A stretch of DNA of 64,000 bases from Mucilaginibacter sp. CSA2-8R (GTDB lineage Bacteria > Bacteroidota > Bacteroidia > Sphingobacteriales > Sphingobacteriaceae), in contig NZ_CP152389.1 of NCBI RefSeq assembly GCF_038806765.1, positions 744,001-808,000 of the forward strand. Reading direction: 5' to 3'. Under the pieces are notes generated by a model that was not told the origin of the DNA, searched no databases, and was given only the letters and a program-made list of their open reading frames with translations. Shown in pieces: positions 36,179 to 46,358 of the stretch. Each line of letters opens with the position of its first letter. Within the stretch, counting starts at the first letter, position 1. The translations under genes were made by a program, and so were the position numbers.

Positions 36179-37429
36179 TTATACTAAGTACTCAAACAGC
36201 GTCTGGTCGCGGTTAACCTCGATAACATCAAAACGATGTTCTTCCATGCGTTGTAACAATGCCGGATAGTCATCCGCTGATTTTAATTCGATGCCAACGA
36301 GGGCAGGGCCCCGCTCGCGTTCGGTTTTTTTGATAAACTCAAACCGGGTAATATCATCGTACGGACCCAATACGTTATTTACAAACAACTTTAATGCACC
36401 TGGGCGTTGCGGGAAACGAACGATGAAATAATGCTTAAGGCCTTCGTATAACAGCGATTGCTCCTTGATTTCGCCCATACGGTCGATATCGTTGTTGCCG
36501 CCGCTAACAACGCAAACTATCTTTTTGCCTTTGATATGCTCTTTACATAAATCGAGTACGGCTACAGATAGTGCCCCTGCTGGCTCAACTACAATGGCAT
36601 CTTCGTTATAAAGCTTCAGGATGGTAGTACATACTTTGCCTTCGGGTACCGAAAGCATTTCGTCTAATACCTCGCTGCATATCTGGTAGGTGAACTGGCC
36701 AACACGCTTAACAGCTGCCCCATCTACAAAACGGTTTATTTGCGATAGGGTATAAGGCTGCCCGCGGCGAATAGCTTCTACCATGGATGGTGCGCCGTCA
36801 GGCTCCACACCAATAAGCTTGATATCGGGGTTGGTTTGCTTTAAATAACTACCTGTGCCTGCTGCCAGGCCGCCACCGCCTACCGGCATAATTACAACTT
36901 GTGTATCGGGCAGGTCTTCCAGTATTTCGAGGCCTACGGTACCTTGTCCTTCTATTATGCGGTAATCATCAAAAGGTGGAACAAAGATCATCTGGTGCGC
37001 TTCGGTATAAGACAGCGCCGCCTGCAAACAGTCATCAAACGTGTCGCCGGTTAAAACAATTTCTATATTGCCATTACCGAACATTTGCGTTTGTTTTACC
37101 TTTTGCTTAGGGGTAATTTCGGGCATAAAAATAACACCCTTGATGCCCATCCTGCGGCACGAAAAGGCTACACCTTGCGCATGGTTACCGGCACTGGCAC
37201 AAACCACGCCTTTGGCTAATTGCTCAGCCGTAAGCTGGCTAATCATGTTATAAGCGCCACGCAGTTTATATGACCGCACTACCTGCAGATCTTCGCGCTT
37301 TAAGTAAACCTCGCACTCGTATTTGTCTGACAGGCCTTGGTTAAACTCGAGCGGCGTACGTTTTACTATATCTTTTAAACGTTCTTTAGCTTCAGTAAAA
37401 TGGAGCTGCTTTTGGGTTTCAGTGTCCAT
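36179..37429 (-). CDS. ilvA: Threonine ammonia-lyase (threonine deaminase)
   Basis: First committed step to isoleucine: threonine to 2-oxobutanoate. 416 aa. PLP-binding SYKLRGAYNMI (Lys), ASAGNHAQGVAFSCR and PVGGGGLAAG (phosphate loop). The C-terminal about 80 aa (HYFIVRFPQRPGALKLFVNNVLG) is one ACT-like domain, the short B. subtilis-like arrangement rather than the two domains of E. coli IlvA, so some allosteric control is still possible. Last gene of the operon, 4 nt after leuA and directly followed by a strong terminator. Confidence 0.95.
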   Translation of the reverse strand: MDTETQKQLHFTEAKERLKDIVKRTPLEFNQGLSDKYECEVYLKREDLQVVRSYKLRGAYNMISQLTAEQLAKGVVCASAGNHAQGVAFSCRRMGIKGVIFMPEITPKQKVKQTQMFGNGNIEIVLTGDTFDDCLQAALSYTEAHQMIFVPPFDDYRIIEGQGTVGLEILEDLPDTQVVIMPVGGGGLAAGTGSYLKQTNPDIKLIGVEPDGAPSMVEAIRRGQPYTLSQINRFVDGAAVKRVGQFTYQICSEVLDEMLSVPEGKVCTTILKLYNEDAIVVEPAGALSVAVLDLCKEHIKGKKIVCVVSGGNNDIDRMGEIKEQSLLYEGLKHYFIVRFPQRPGALKLFVNNVLGPYDDITRFEFIKKTERERGPALVGIELKSADDYPALLQRMEEHRFDVIEVNRDQTLFEYLV

Positions 37430-37433
37430 ATCG

Positions 37434-38600
37434 TTACTGCTTAACCAAACGATGAGCTACTAAGGTAAGCAGGTCATTATCGTCGATGTTTAATTTGCTG
37501 TCGGCCAGCGTTAAAAAGCGGCGATATGCTTCAGCTAATTCTTCTTTGTTTAAATGCTGTCCTAAGCGGTCTAAGTGAAACTTAAGGGCATGGCGACCGC
37601 TACGTGCAGTAAGCACGATGCTGGCGCTCGGGAAACCCACATCCTCCGGACGGATGATCTCGTAATTTTCGCGGTTTTTCAAAAAACCATCCTGGTGTAT
37701 GCCCGAGCTATGCGCAAAAGCGTTACTGCCTACAATGGCTTTATTAGGTTGTACCGGCATACGCATTTGGGTACTGATCATGCGGCTCAGCTCGTAAAAG
37801 CTTTGCGTATTGATATTAGTGTGCAGGCCCAGGCTTTGGTGTGTTTTTAAAATCATCACTACCTCTTCAATAGAGGTGTTACCTGCACGTTCGCCAATAC
37901 CGTTAATAGTACCTTCAATCTGGCGTGCACCATTTTGTAAACCGGCTACCGAGTTAGCGGTGGCCAAGCCCAAATCGTTATGGCAATGTACCGAGATGAT
38001 GGCTTTATCAATGTTTTTTACATTCTCTTTCAGAAAACGGATTTTGCTGCCATACTGGTCTGGCAGGCAGTAGCCGTTAGTATCCGGAATGTTTACTACG
38101 GTGGCACCGGCTGCAATAACTGCCTCTACCATTTTGGCTAAATACTCAATATCTGCACGGCCGGCATCCTCAGCATAAAATTCAATATCTTCAACTGATT
38201 TTTTGGCGTATTTAACCGCTTCAACAGCGCGCTCCAAAATTTCTTCGCGGGTGCTGTTAAACTTGGTTTTAATGTGCATGTCCGACGAGCCAATACCGGT
38301 GTGTATACGCGGGTTCTTGGCATATTTCAGGGCTTCGGCAGCAGCGTCAATATCGCCTTTGTGTGCACGGGTAAGTGCACAAACGGTAGGTGCCTTAACT
38401 GCCTTGGCAATTTCTACCACGCTTTGAAAATCGCCCGGACTTGATGCCGGAAAACCGGCCTCAATAATGTCAACGCCCAGCGCTTCCAGTTCGCGCGCAA
38501 TCTCAATCTTTTCAGGCGTGGTTAACTGGCAGCCCGGTACTTGTTCACCATCACGCAGGGTGGTGTCAAATACGTAAACTCGGTTTGGATCGTGTAACAT
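37434..38600 (-). CDS. leuA: 2-isopropylmalate synthase, short form without regulatory domain
   Basis: Condenses acetyl-CoA and 2-oxoisovalerate, the first leucine-specific step. 388 aa: TIM-barrel catalytic domain with [13 protein letters not shown] (DRDG-type metal site), [12 protein letters not shown] (metal His pair), and GIGERAGN. It stops soon after the linker subdomain, where E. coli LeuA (about 520 aa) has the LeuA allosteric dimer domain. Homocitrate-synthase-like relatives share this short form, but the leuBCD context supports leucine synthesis. Feedback inhibition by leucine through the usual domain is therefore not expected. Confidence 0.92.
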   Translation of the reverse strand: MLHDPNRVYVFDTTLRDGEQVPGCQLTTPEKIEIARELEALGVDIIEAGFPASSPGDFQSVVEIAKAVKAPTVCALTRAHKGDIDAAAEALKYAKNPRIHTGIGSSDMHIKTKFNSTREEILERAVEAVKYAKKSVEDIEFYAEDAGRADIEYLAKMVEAVIAAGATVVNIPDTNGYCLPDQYGSKIRFLKENVKNIDKAIISVHCHNDLGLATANSVAGLQNGARQIEGTINGIGERAGNTSIEEVVMILKTHQSLGLHTNINTQSFYELSRMISTQMRMPVQPNKAIVGSNAFAHSSGIHQDGFLKNRENYEIIRPEDVGFPSASIVLTARSGRHALKFHLDRLGQHLNKEELAEAYRRFLTLADSKLNIDDNDLLTLVAHRLVKQ

Positions 38601-38678
38601 GTGTTTTATCTTTATTTTGTGTTCGGATGTCTGAGATCGGTTAAATCAGTAATCTGTTTCCCAGCCTTAGAGATCAGC

Positions 38679-39434
38679 TTATTCTTTTATAGCTATAAAT
38701 CTTAATCTTTTATAATCGGCATACCACTGCCCGTTTTCGTTGTAATGCGGCTCTAACAAATCGGTGATTTCTTGCACCAGTTGCAGTTGTACAGCATCAG
38801 AAACTCCTGTGAAATACTGTGCGCCAAACATTTTAATCCATTTAGCTACACCCTGGTTGCCGTCTTGCAATGGTGTTTTGCGATCGAAATGACTGGCAAA
38901 TGTAACCCTGAAGCCTTGGCGCTCTAACAGGCTACTGTACTCGCCGAGCGACGGGAAATACCAAACCTGTGTTTCGGCCTGCTGGTGGTAGCCATGTTGC
39001 TGCAGCACCTGTTTAATAGCTGCTCGCAACCGGCCGATGTTGCCTTTGCCGCCCATTTCGGCCACAAAGCGGCCGCCTGGCTTCAGCGCTTCATATACAG
39101 ACTTTATTACACCGCCTGCGTTATGTACCCAATGCAGTGCGGCGTTCGAAAAAACAGCATCATACGGATACTCTACAGTAAAGCTGGCTGCATCAGCTAC
39201 CTCAAAATTGATGGTTGGATATTTAAACCGTGCTTGCGCTATCATTTCGGCCGAATAGTCGGTGCCACTTACGTCGGCGCCCAACTGCTGTATCTGGTGA
39301 GTTAGGTCGCCCGTGCCGCAACCAATATCCAGAATGTGCTCGCCTGGTTTTACATTTAATAATTCTACTACGCTTGCTCCAAATTGGGAAACAAAGCTGT
39401 GTTTATCATCATATAAATCTGCGTTCCACTTCAT
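38679..39434 (-). CDS. Class I SAM-dependent methyltransferase (trans-aconitate methyltransferase-like)
   Basis: 251 aa. SAM-binding motif I HILDIGCGTGDLTHQI, the acidic residue in GTDYSAEMI, motif IV DAVFSNAALHWV and ALKPGGRFVAEMGG. NAALHWV and the C-terminal layout resemble Tam (trans-aconitate 2-methyltransferase). It sits between leuB and leuA, is not a known leucine-pathway enzyme, and is preceded by a perfect 16-bp palindrome. Tam also methylates isopropylmalate in yeast (Tmt1), so an isopropylmalate-like substrate is a possible link (inference). Confidence 0.82.
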   Translation of the reverse strand: MKWNADLYDDKHSFVSQFGASVVELLNVKPGEHILDIGCGTGDLTHQIQQLGADVSGTDYSAEMIAQARFKYPTINFEVADAASFTVEYPYDAVFSNAALHWVHNAGGVIKSVYEALKPGGRFVAEMGGKGNIGRLRAAIKQVLQQHGYHQQAETQVWYFPSLGEYSSLLERQGFRVTFASHFDRKTPLQDGNQGVAKWIKMFGAQYFTGVSDAVQLQLVQEITDLLEPHYNENGQWYADYKRLRFIAIKE

Positions 39435-39458
39435 ACGCGTTTAATCTTGATTTCAATG

Positions 39459-39499
39459 CTTAAGGATGATTCATCGATTTAGCATGAATCATCCTTAAG
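39459..39499. repeat. Perfect 16-bp palindrome between leuB and the methyltransferase gene
   Basis: CTTAAGGATGATTCAT (39459-39474) and exact reverse complement at 39484-39499, 9-nt loop. It lies in the operon between leuB (stop 39535) and the methyltransferase start (39434). No T-run follows on the minus strand. Confidence 0.85.
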
Positions 39500-39534
39500 T
39501 CTTGTTATACAGCTTTATGGCCTGTATAAAAAAT

Positions 39535-40629
39535 TTAACCTAAAGCCGGTTTGGCTAAAAACTGGAGTACCATTTTACCCATAGCTTCAGTACCTAAAAT
39601 CTTGTCAGCGTCGGTGTGCGTGTCGGAAATGTCGCCAGTTCGGTACCCTGCTTTCAACACATGGTCAATAGCGCTGGTTATCCGTTTAGCTTCCTCTTTT
39701 AGGCCAAAGCTTATTTCGAGCATCAGCGCAACAGACAAAATAGAGGCCAGTGGATTAGCTTTGTTTTGGCCGGCAATATCATGCGCCGAACCATGAATAG
39801 GTTCGAAAAATCCGGTGCCATCACCCACCGATGCTGATGCCAGCATACCCATAGAGCCAGCTATTTGCGAAGCTTCATCAGTTAAAATATCACCAAAAAG
39901 ATTGGCAGTTAATACTACGTCAAACTTTTTAGGGTTTTTAACCAGTTGCATGGCCGCATTGTCGATAAACATATGCTCTGTTTCTACATCCGTATATTCT
40001 TTAGCCAGTTCTTGCACTACCTCGCGCCATAGGCGTGATGATTCAAGTACATTTGCCTTATCTACCGAACATAAACGTTTGCTGCGGGCGCGTGCGGCTT
40101 CGAATGCCTTGCGGGCAATACGTTCTACTTCGTAACGGTGATAAATCATCAGGTCGGATGCGGTATTGCGGTCTTCGCTGCGTGTTTTTTCGCCAAAATA
40201 AACATCGCCGGTTAGCTCCCTGAAAAACAGGATATCGGTACCGCGCAGCACAGCGGGTTTTAAGCTTGACGCATCCAGTAACTCGTCGAATAAAACGATA
40301 GGGCGCAGGTTAGCATACAGGCCCAGTTCCTTACGTATCTTTAACAAACCCTGCTCGGGGCGTACTTTAGCCGACGGGTCGTTATCATACTTGGCATGAC
40401 CTACAGCACCAAATAAAATAGCATCGCTGGCTTTAGCTTTTTCGAGTGTTTCATCAGGCAATGGGTTACCTGTAGCTTCAATAGCTACGTGCCCCATCAG
40501 TGCTTCGTCGAATGTAAACTCATGGCCAAATTCGGCAGCAATTTGTTTTAGTACAGCCTGACCCCAGGTAGTTACCTCCGGTCCGATGCCATCGCCCGGT
40601 ATGACTAATATATTTTTTTTGATCCCCAT
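39535..40629 (-). CDS. leuB: 3-isopropylmalate dehydrogenase
   Basis: Oxidises and decarboxylates 3-isopropylmalate with NAD+. 364 aa, standard length. Starts with KNILVIPGDGIGPEV; LRKELGLYANLRPI and RELTGDVYFGEK carry substrate-binding residues; MFIDNAAMQLV and LFGDILTDEASQIAGSMGML hold the metal Asp residues; GSAHDIAGQNKANP ends the NAD site. Third of the leuCDB group, 44 nt after leuD. Confidence 0.96.
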   Translation of the reverse strand: MGIKKNILVIPGDGIGPEVTTWGQAVLKQIAAEFGHEFTFDEALMGHVAIEATGNPLPDETLEKAKASDAILFGAVGHAKYDNDPSAKVRPEQGLLKIRKELGLYANLRPIVLFDELLDASSLKPAVLRGTDILFFRELTGDVYFGEKTRSEDRNTASDLMIYHRYEVERIARKAFEAARARSKRLCSVDKANVLESSRLWREVVQELAKEYTDVETEHMFIDNAAMQLVKNPKKFDVVLTANLFGDILTDEASQIAGSMGMLASASVGDGTGFFEPIHGSAHDIAGQNKANPLASILSVALMLEISFGLKEEAKRITSAIDHVLKAGYRTGDISDTHTDADKILGTEAMGKMVLQFLAKPALG

Positions 40630-40673
40630 GTATGTGTTGGTGTTTTAAGCCAATTATAGCTGTCAACCTGTAA

Positions 40674-41261
40674 TTATCTTTTTTCGAATTCTTCTACCAG
40701 TTGCTTGTTACTCAGGATGTAATCAATATCGTCATACCCGTTGGTTAAACAGGCTTTTTTGTACGGATTGATTTCAAAAGTTTCCTGCTCGCCGGTATTG
40801 ACTATTTTGATGAATTGATTATCGAGATCAACCTCTACCTGTGCATGCGCATCAGCATAAACGGCGTCGAAAAGCTTTTTTAAAAAGTCGTCGCTCACTT
40901 GTATTGGTAGTAAACCGTTGTTAAGCGCGTTACCTTTAAATATGTCGGCAAAAAAGCTGCTTACTACTACGTCAAAGCCATAATCGGCAATGGCCCAGGC
41001 GGCATGCTCACGACTACTGCCGCAACCAAAGTTTTTACCGGCCACTAAAATTTTGCCGGAGTAAGTAGGATGATTGAGCACAAAATCCTCCTTCGGATTG
41101 CCCTCTTTATCAAAGCGCCAGTCGCGAAATAGGTTATTGCCAAAGCCATCACGCGTGGTGGCCTTTAAAAACCTGGCCGGAATAATCTGGTCGGTATCAA
41201 TGTTTTCTATAGGCAACGGCACTATAGATGATTGTAAGTGTTTAAAAATCTTGGTTGCCAT
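40674..41261 (-). CDS. leuD: 3-isopropylmalate dehydratase small subunit
   Basis: 195 aa, the swivelling domain partner of LeuC. Motifs: [14 protein letters not shown] and [19 protein letters not shown]. The heterodimer isomerises 2- to 3-isopropylmalate. It starts 3 nt after the leuC stop; stoichiometric expression is likely by coupling. Confidence 0.96.
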   Translation of the reverse strand: MATKIFKHLQSSIVPLPIENIDTDQIIPARFLKATTRDGFGNNLFRDWRFDKEGNPKEDFVLNHPTYSGKILVAGKNFGCGSSREHAAWAIADYGFDVVVSSFFADIFKGNALNNGLLPIQVSDDFLKKLFDAVYADAHAQVEVDLDNQFIKIVNTGEQETFEINPYKKACLTNGYDDIDYILSNKQLVEEFEKR

Positions 41262-41264
41262 TGC

Positions 41265-42683
41265 TTATCCTACTAACTCCTCTTCCTGAAGAAATTCTCT
41301 GATATCGGTTACTTTCCCAGTTATTGCTGCTGCTGCTGCAGATAGGGGACTGGCCAGGAAAGTACGTGAGTCTGGTCCCTGACGGCCTTCAAAATTGCGG
41401 TTAGAGGTAGATATACAATATTTTCCTGCCGGAATTTTATCCTCATTCATGCCTAAACAAGCACTGCATCCAGGTTCGCGCAACGGGAAACCGGCTGCTT
41501 CAAATACTTTGTCTAAGCCTTCGGCAATGGCTTGTTGCTGTACCTGCTTAGAACCGGGCACTACCCATACCGTTACATTATCGGCTTTATGTTTGCCTTT
41601 AATAAAATCAGCTACCAGCCTTAAGTCTTCAATGCGCGAGTTGGTGCAGCTACCGATAAATACATAATCAATAGGTTTACCTAAGAGGCTCTGGTCTTCG
41701 TGCAGCCCCATGTAGTTTAAAGCCTTTGCATAAGAGCCTTGTTCTTTAGCTTCAAAACTTGCAGTTTCGGGTACATGCTGTGTAATACCAATACCCATGC
41801 CCGGGTTTGTGCCGTAAGTAATCATCGGTTCAATGTCGGCAGCATCAAAATACAGTTCGCTGTCAAATTGTGCATCATTGTCAGAATACAGCGTTTTCCA
41901 ATAGGCAACTGCTTTATCCCATTCTTCGCCCTGGGGGGCAAACTTGCGGCCTTTAACATACTCGATGGTAGTTTCGTCGGGAGCAATCAAGCCGCCCCGA
42001 GCGCCCATTTCAATACTCATGTTACAGATAGTCATGCGGCCCTCCATACTCAGAGAGCGGATGGTATCGCCGGCGTATTCTACAAAATAACCGGTACCGC
42101 CTGCAGCTGATATTTTAGAAATGATGTATAAGATGATATCTTTAGCACCTACACCTTTTTGCAGGGTGCCGTTCACCTCAATTTTCATGCGTTTAGGACG
42201 CTGTTGCAACAGGCACTGCGTGGCCATTACCTGTTCCACCTGTGATGTGCCAATACCAAAAGCAATAGCGCCAAAGGCACCGTGTGTTGAGGTATGGCTA
42301 TCGCCACAAACGTAAGTACAACCCGGACGGGTGATACCCAACTCCGGACCAATAACATGCACGATGCCTTGGTATTGATGGCCTAAACCATACAGTTCAA
42401 TCCCAAACTCAGCGCAGTTTTTGGTCAGCATATCTACCTGGTAGCGCGAAAGCTCTTCTTTAATGGGCAAATGCTGGTCCCAGGTAGGTACGTTGTGGTC
42501 GGCGGTAGCCACCGTTTGTTTTGGCCTGAAAACAGGCAAGCCCCGCTGGCGTAAACCATCAAAGGCCTGAGGGCTGGTTACCTCGTGTATAAAGTGAGTA
42601 TCAATGTATAAAATATCCGGGAAACCTTCCTTGCTGCTCACCACGTGCGCATCCCATATTTTATCAAACAGTGTTTGTCCCAT
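41265..42683 (-). CDS. leuC: 3-isopropylmalate dehydratase large subunit
   Basis: 472 aa aconitase-family subunit. Cysteines for the [4Fe-4S] cluster are in the [11 protein letters not shown] and [11 protein letters not shown] segments; [13 protein letters not shown] and [13 protein letters not shown] are other family hallmarks. Length equals E. coli LeuC (466). A 100-nt gap carrying a palindrome separates it from ilvC upstream; whether the operon is continuous there is not certain. Confidence 0.96.
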   Translation of the reverse strand: MGQTLFDKIWDAHVVSSKEGFPDILYIDTHFIHEVTSPQAFDGLRQRGLPVFRPKQTVATADHNVPTWDQHLPIKEELSRYQVDMLTKNCAEFGIELYGLGHQYQGIVHVIGPELGITRPGCTYVCGDSHTSTHGAFGAIAFGIGTSQVEQVMATQCLLQQRPKRMKIEVNGTLQKGVGAKDIILYIISKISAAGGTGYFVEYAGDTIRSLSMEGRMTICNMSIEMGARGGLIAPDETTIEYVKGRKFAPQGEEWDKAVAYWKTLYSDNDAQFDSELYFDAADIEPMITYGTNPGMGIGITQHVPETASFEAKEQGSYAKALNYMGLHEDQSLLGKPIDYVFIGSCTNSRIEDLRLVADFIKGKHKADNVTVWVVPGSKQVQQQAIAEGLDKVFEAAGFPLREPGCSACLGMNEDKIPAGKYCISTSNRNFEGRQGPDSRTFLASPLSAAAAAITGKVTDIREFLQEEELVG

Positions 42684-42707
42684 TTTTTATTAAGTGTCAA
42701 GTAACAA

Positions 42708-42776
42708 GTACCAGCTAGCAAGTAATAAGTATCAAGATTTTAGAAAAATTGATACTTATTACTTGCTACCTGATAC
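42708..42776. repeat. Word-built palindrome between ilvC and leuC
   Basis: Core arms 42716-42735 and 42749-42768 are perfect 20-bp reverse complements with a 13-nt loop; extension to 42708-42776 gives about 26 of 28 matches. The left side contains repeated CAAGTAAYAAGTA-type words starting near 42698. Confidence 0.88.
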
Positions 42777-42783
42777 CACAAAT

Positions 42784-43842
42784 TTAAGCTTCTACTTCCT
42801 GGTTTTCAGGGCGCAGGCTGCGTACGGTTTTACCGGCTTGCCATAATTCGCTTTCGCGTAATTCTTTCAACTCTTCGTTCAGTTTTTCGCGATAATCTGG
42901 CTGGCTATTGCTGTCGATAGAACGCTGAGATTCTTTACCGGTAGCAACGCTTTCGTATAATTCTTCAAATACCGGTTTAGTAGCATCACGGAATTTTTTC
43001 CACCAGTCTAATGCACCGCGTTGTGCAGTGGTCGAACAATTGGCATACATCCAGTCCATACCGTTTTCGGCAACCAATGGCATCAGTGATTGAGTTAATT
43101 CTTCAACGGTTTCGTTAAAAGCTTCAGAAGGTGTATGGCCTTTGCTGCGTAATACATCATATTGGGCAGCAAAAATACCCTGGATACAACCCATCAGTGT
43201 ACCGCGCTCACCAGTTAAATCACTGAATACTTCTTTTTTGAAGTCGGTTTCGAACAAATAACCACTACCAACGGCAATACCCAAGGCAATAACACGGTCA
43301 GAAGCTTTACCGGTAGCATCCTGGAAAATAGCAAAGCTAGAGTTTAAGCCGCGGCCTTGTAAAAACATACGGCGCAGCGAAGTACCCGAACCTTTAGGAG
43401 CTACCAAAAATACGTCGACATCTTTTGGTGGAACGATGCCGGTTTGCTCATTAAAAGTAATACCGAAACCATGTGAAAAGTATAGGGCTTTACCAGGAGT
43501 TAAGTGTTTTTGAACAGTTGGCCAAAGCTCAATTTGGGCAGCGTCGCTTAATAAATAGCAAATGATAGTTCCTTTTTCAAGAGCTTCTTCAATCTCAAAT
43601 AAAGTTTCGCCGGGTACAAAGCCATCACTGATTGCTTTATCCCAAGTTTTTGAATTTTTACGCTGACCAACAATTACATTAATGCCATTGTCTTTTTGGT
43701 TAAGCGCCTGGCCCGGACCTTGTACACCGTAACCAATAACCGCTACTACTTCATTTTTTAAAACATCCTGTGCTTTTAATAACGGAAATTCTTCGCGGGT
43801 TACTACGTTTTCTTCGGTGCCGCCAAAATTTAATTTTGCCAT
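42784..43842 (-). CDS. ilvC: Ketol-acid reductoisomerase (NADP type, class I)
   Basis: 352 aa. Isomerises and reduces acetolactate/acetohydroxybutyrate in Val/Ile synthesis. N-terminal Rossmann motif AVIGYGVQGPGQALN (the class I enzymes usually have GYGSQGHAHALN, so GPGQ is a phylum variant), then VFLVAPKGSGTSLRRM and DLTGERGTLMGCIQGIFAAQYDVL with metal-binding acidic residues. Residue choice after the second beta strand (GQRKNSKTW) favours NADPH. Slightly longer than the usual 330 aa because of a C-terminal extension. Confidence 0.95.
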   Translation of the reverse strand: MAKLNFGGTEENVVTREEFPLLKAQDVLKNEVVAVIGYGVQGPGQALNQKDNGINVIVGQRKNSKTWDKAISDGFVPGETLFEIEEALEKGTIICYLLSDAAQIELWPTVQKHLTPGKALYFSHGFGITFNEQTGIVPPKDVDVFLVAPKGSGTSLRRMFLQGRGLNSSFAIFQDATGKASDRVIALGIAVGSGYLFETDFKKEVFSDLTGERGTLMGCIQGIFAAQYDVLRSKGHTPSEAFNETVEELTQSLMPLVAENGMDWMYANCSTTAQRGALDWWKKFRDATKPVFEELYESVATGKESQRSIDSNSQPDYREKLNEELKELRESELWQAGKTVRSLRPENQEVEA

Positions 43843-43929
43843 GATTTGATTTGTTTTTGCTTTTCGGTTTTAAGTTTTCCGACTTCTATTGAATGTGTAA
43901 TATTTTATCTGTTATGGTAAGAAGAGTCC

Positions 43930-44544
43930 TTACATGGTAAATACCTTGTCGCCCTGGTTCAGGTATTCATTCTCAATCACATCTTCGCCTGGTTCCCTGC
44001 GTTCAAATTCGCGCAGTTTACGGTTAAAGCCTTCGCTGTCTTTAATGATAGCAATACGTGCTGTACGTACAAACTCAATGAGCCCAAACGGTTGCAGTAC
44101 TTTAATCAGGTTGTCTGTTTCTTCGCGATGACCAGTAGTTTCAAACACTACATAGTCTTTACGGATAACCACCGCACGGGCGCCGTTTTCGCGTAGTAAA
44201 CGTTCTACGGCAACCTTTTCGGCTATTACATCTGCCGGTACTTTATACAGGGCCATTTCCTGCCAAATTACGTCTGCGTTGGTATGGTAGTATACTTTTA
44301 ATACTTCTACCTGCTTTTCTATTTGCCGGGCCAGTTTACGTACTACGTCCTCCGTTTCGGTGATCACAATATTGAAGCGATGAATGCTATCAATTTCTGA
44401 AGGAGAGGTGTTAAGGCTATCGATATTAATTTTACGGCGGGTAAAAATAATAGCAATACGATTCAGTAAACCTATTTGGTTTTCGGTATATACGGTGATG
44501 TTAAATTCTTGTTTACCCTCGGGTAATGTATTGGCGTTACTCAT
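43930..44544 (-). CDS. ilvN: Acetolactate synthase small (regulatory) subunit
   Basis: 204 aa. N-terminal ACT domain (FNITVYTENQIGLLNRIAIIFTRRKINIDSLN) that binds valine in homologs, followed by the ALS small-subunit C-terminal domain (about 85-175). The tail RREPGEDVIENEYLNQG is a phylum feature. It follows ilvB with a 9-nt gap and would make the enzyme valine-sensitive. Confidence 0.94.
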   Translation of the reverse strand: MSNANTLPEGKQEFNITVYTENQIGLLNRIAIIFTRRKINIDSLNTSPSEIDSIHRFNIVITETEDVVRKLARQIEKQVEVLKVYYHTNADVIWQEMALYKVPADVIAEKVAVERLLRENGARAVVIRKDYVVFETTGHREETDNLIKVLQPFGLIEFVRTARIAIIKDSEGFNRKLREFERREPGEDVIENEYLNQGDKVFTM

Positions 44545-44553
44545 AGTGATGGG

Positions 44554-46293
44554 TTATTTAAGTCTGATTTCGCTTACACTGCAGCCTTGTGGCACCATCG
44601 GGAACACGTTGTTCTCTTTGGTTACAAATACTTCCAGTAAATAAGAGCCTTTATGATTTAACATCTCTTGTAAAGCAGGTTGCAGTGCTTCGCGCTCTTT
44701 GATGCACTGGCCGGCAATGCCGTAGCCTTTAGCCACCTGTACAAAGTCGGGGCTTTGGATGTCCACAAACGAGTAGCGACGCTCGTTAAACAGTTCCTGC
44801 CACTGGCGCACCATGCCTAAAAAGCGGTTATTCAGAATTAAAATCTTTACATCAACGCCGCTTTGCATAATGGTGCCTAACTCCTGCAACGTCATTTGGA
44901 AACCACCGTCGCCAATTACCGCAACTACGGTACGGTCTTGTGCCCCAAATTTGGCACCTATGGCAGCAGGCAGTGCAAAGCCCATGGTACCTAAACCGCC
45001 GCTGGTAACATTGCTGCGGGTTTGGTTAAATTTGGCATAGCGGCAACCCACCATCTGGTGCTGGCCTACGTCGGTTACAATTACGGCATCGCCGCCGGTT
45101 AATTGGTTAAGCTGCTCAATAACCTCGCCCATGGTCATCTCACCGACTTTCGGGTGTAATTCTTCATCAATTACCGCCTCGTTTTCTTTGCGGGTAAAAT
45201 CGTTAAACTTTGCTAACCACTCGGTATGTTGCTTGGCTTCAATGTGTTTAGTTAATAGGGGAAGGGTCTCTTTACAATCGCCCCAAACGGCCACATGCGT
45301 TTGTACGTTTTTGTCGATTTCAGCCGGGTCAATATCAAGGTGAATTACCTTAGCTTGTTTAGCATACTTGTCTAAACGGCCGGTTACACGGTCGTCAAAA
45401 CGCATACCGATGGCAATCAGTACATCGCACTCGTTGGTTAACACGTTAGGGCCATAATTGCCATGCATACCTAGCATGCCTACGTTTTGGGGATGGTCGG
45501 TCGGAATGGCACCAACACCCATAATAGTCCAGGCAGCAGGGATGCCGCTTTTTTCTACAAAAGCTTTAAACTCCTGCTCGGCGTTACCTAACAATACACC
45601 TTGTCCCCATAAGATGAATGGTTTCTTGGCTTCGTTAATTACCTGTGCCGCTTGCTCGATATATTTATGACGAACAATAGGCTTTGGCCGGTAGCTACGG
45701 ATATGGTTGCAAGGCGTATAACCTTTAAACTGAAATTTTTGTATCTGGGCGTTTTTTGTAATATCAATCAGTACGGGGCCTGGTCTGCCGGTGCGGGCAA
45801 TGTAAAATGCCTTAGCTATTGCCTCGGGGATTTCGTTGGCATCAGTTACCTGGTAGTTCCATTTGGTTACCGGGGTAGTAATATTAATTACGTCAGTTTC
45901 CTGGAAGGCATCAGTACCCAGCAAGTGTGCAAATACCTGCCCGGTAATACATACTAACGGTGTGCTGTCTATCTGCGCATCGGCCAGGCCGGTAACCAAG
46001 TTAGTGGCACCAGGGCCGCTGGTAGCAAAAACTACACCTACTTTGCCTGAGGTACGGGCATAACCCTGCCCGGCGTGGATGCCTCCCTGCTCGTGACGGA
46101 CCAGGATATGGTTTAGCTTTTCTTTGTAATCATACAAAGCGTCGTAAATAGGCATAATAGCACCACCCGGATAGCCAAAAATGGTATCTACTCCTTCAAC
46201 AATCAGAGCTTCTAACAATGCGGCCGAGCCTGATAGCTCAACAGCAGTTTGCTGCTCGGGGGCTGTTAGTACTTCTTGCTGTGCAACTTCCAT
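44554..46293 (-). CDS. ilvB: Acetolactate synthase large (catalytic) subunit
   Basis: 579 aa ThDP enzyme forming acetolactate or acetohydroxybutyrate. Motifs: IFGYPGGAIMPIYDAL, HEQGGIHAGQGYAR (catalytic Glu), and GDGGFQMTLQEL...NNRFLGMVRQW (ThDP-Mg binding GDG..N and FAD-associated helix). Anabolic type, since FAD-binding and ilvN are present. It is 65 nt downstream of ilvD on the same strand. Confidence 0.96.
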   Translation of the reverse strand: MEVAQQEVLTAPEQQTAVELSGSAALLEALIVEGVDTIFGYPGGAIMPIYDALYDYKEKLNHILVRHEQGGIHAGQGYARTSGKVGVVFATSGPGATNLVTGLADAQIDSTPLVCITGQVFAHLLGTDAFQETDVINITTPVTKWNYQVTDANEIPEAIAKAFYIARTGRPGPVLIDITKNAQIQKFQFKGYTPCNHIRSYRPKPIVRHKYIEQAAQVINEAKKPFILWGQGVLLGNAEQEFKAFVEKSGIPAAWTIMGVGAIPTDHPQNVGMLGMHGNYGPNVLTNECDVLIAIGMRFDDRVTGRLDKYAKQAKVIHLDIDPAEIDKNVQTHVAVWGDCKETLPLLTKHIEAKQHTEWLAKFNDFTRKENEAVIDEELHPKVGEMTMGEVIEQLNQLTGGDAVIVTDVGQHQMVGCRYAKFNQTRSNVTSGGLGTMGFALPAAIGAKFGAQDRTVVAVIGDGGFQMTLQELGTIMQSGVDVKILILNNRFLGMVRQWQELFNERRYSFVDIQSPDFVQVAKGYGIAGQCIKEREALQPALQEMLNHKGSYLLEVFVTKENNVFPMVPQGCSVSEIRLK

Positions 46294-46358
46294 AATATAA
46301 TTTTTATGAGGTATATTTTAGGTGATAACAGTTAACTATTGCTGTTACCTTTCATTGG

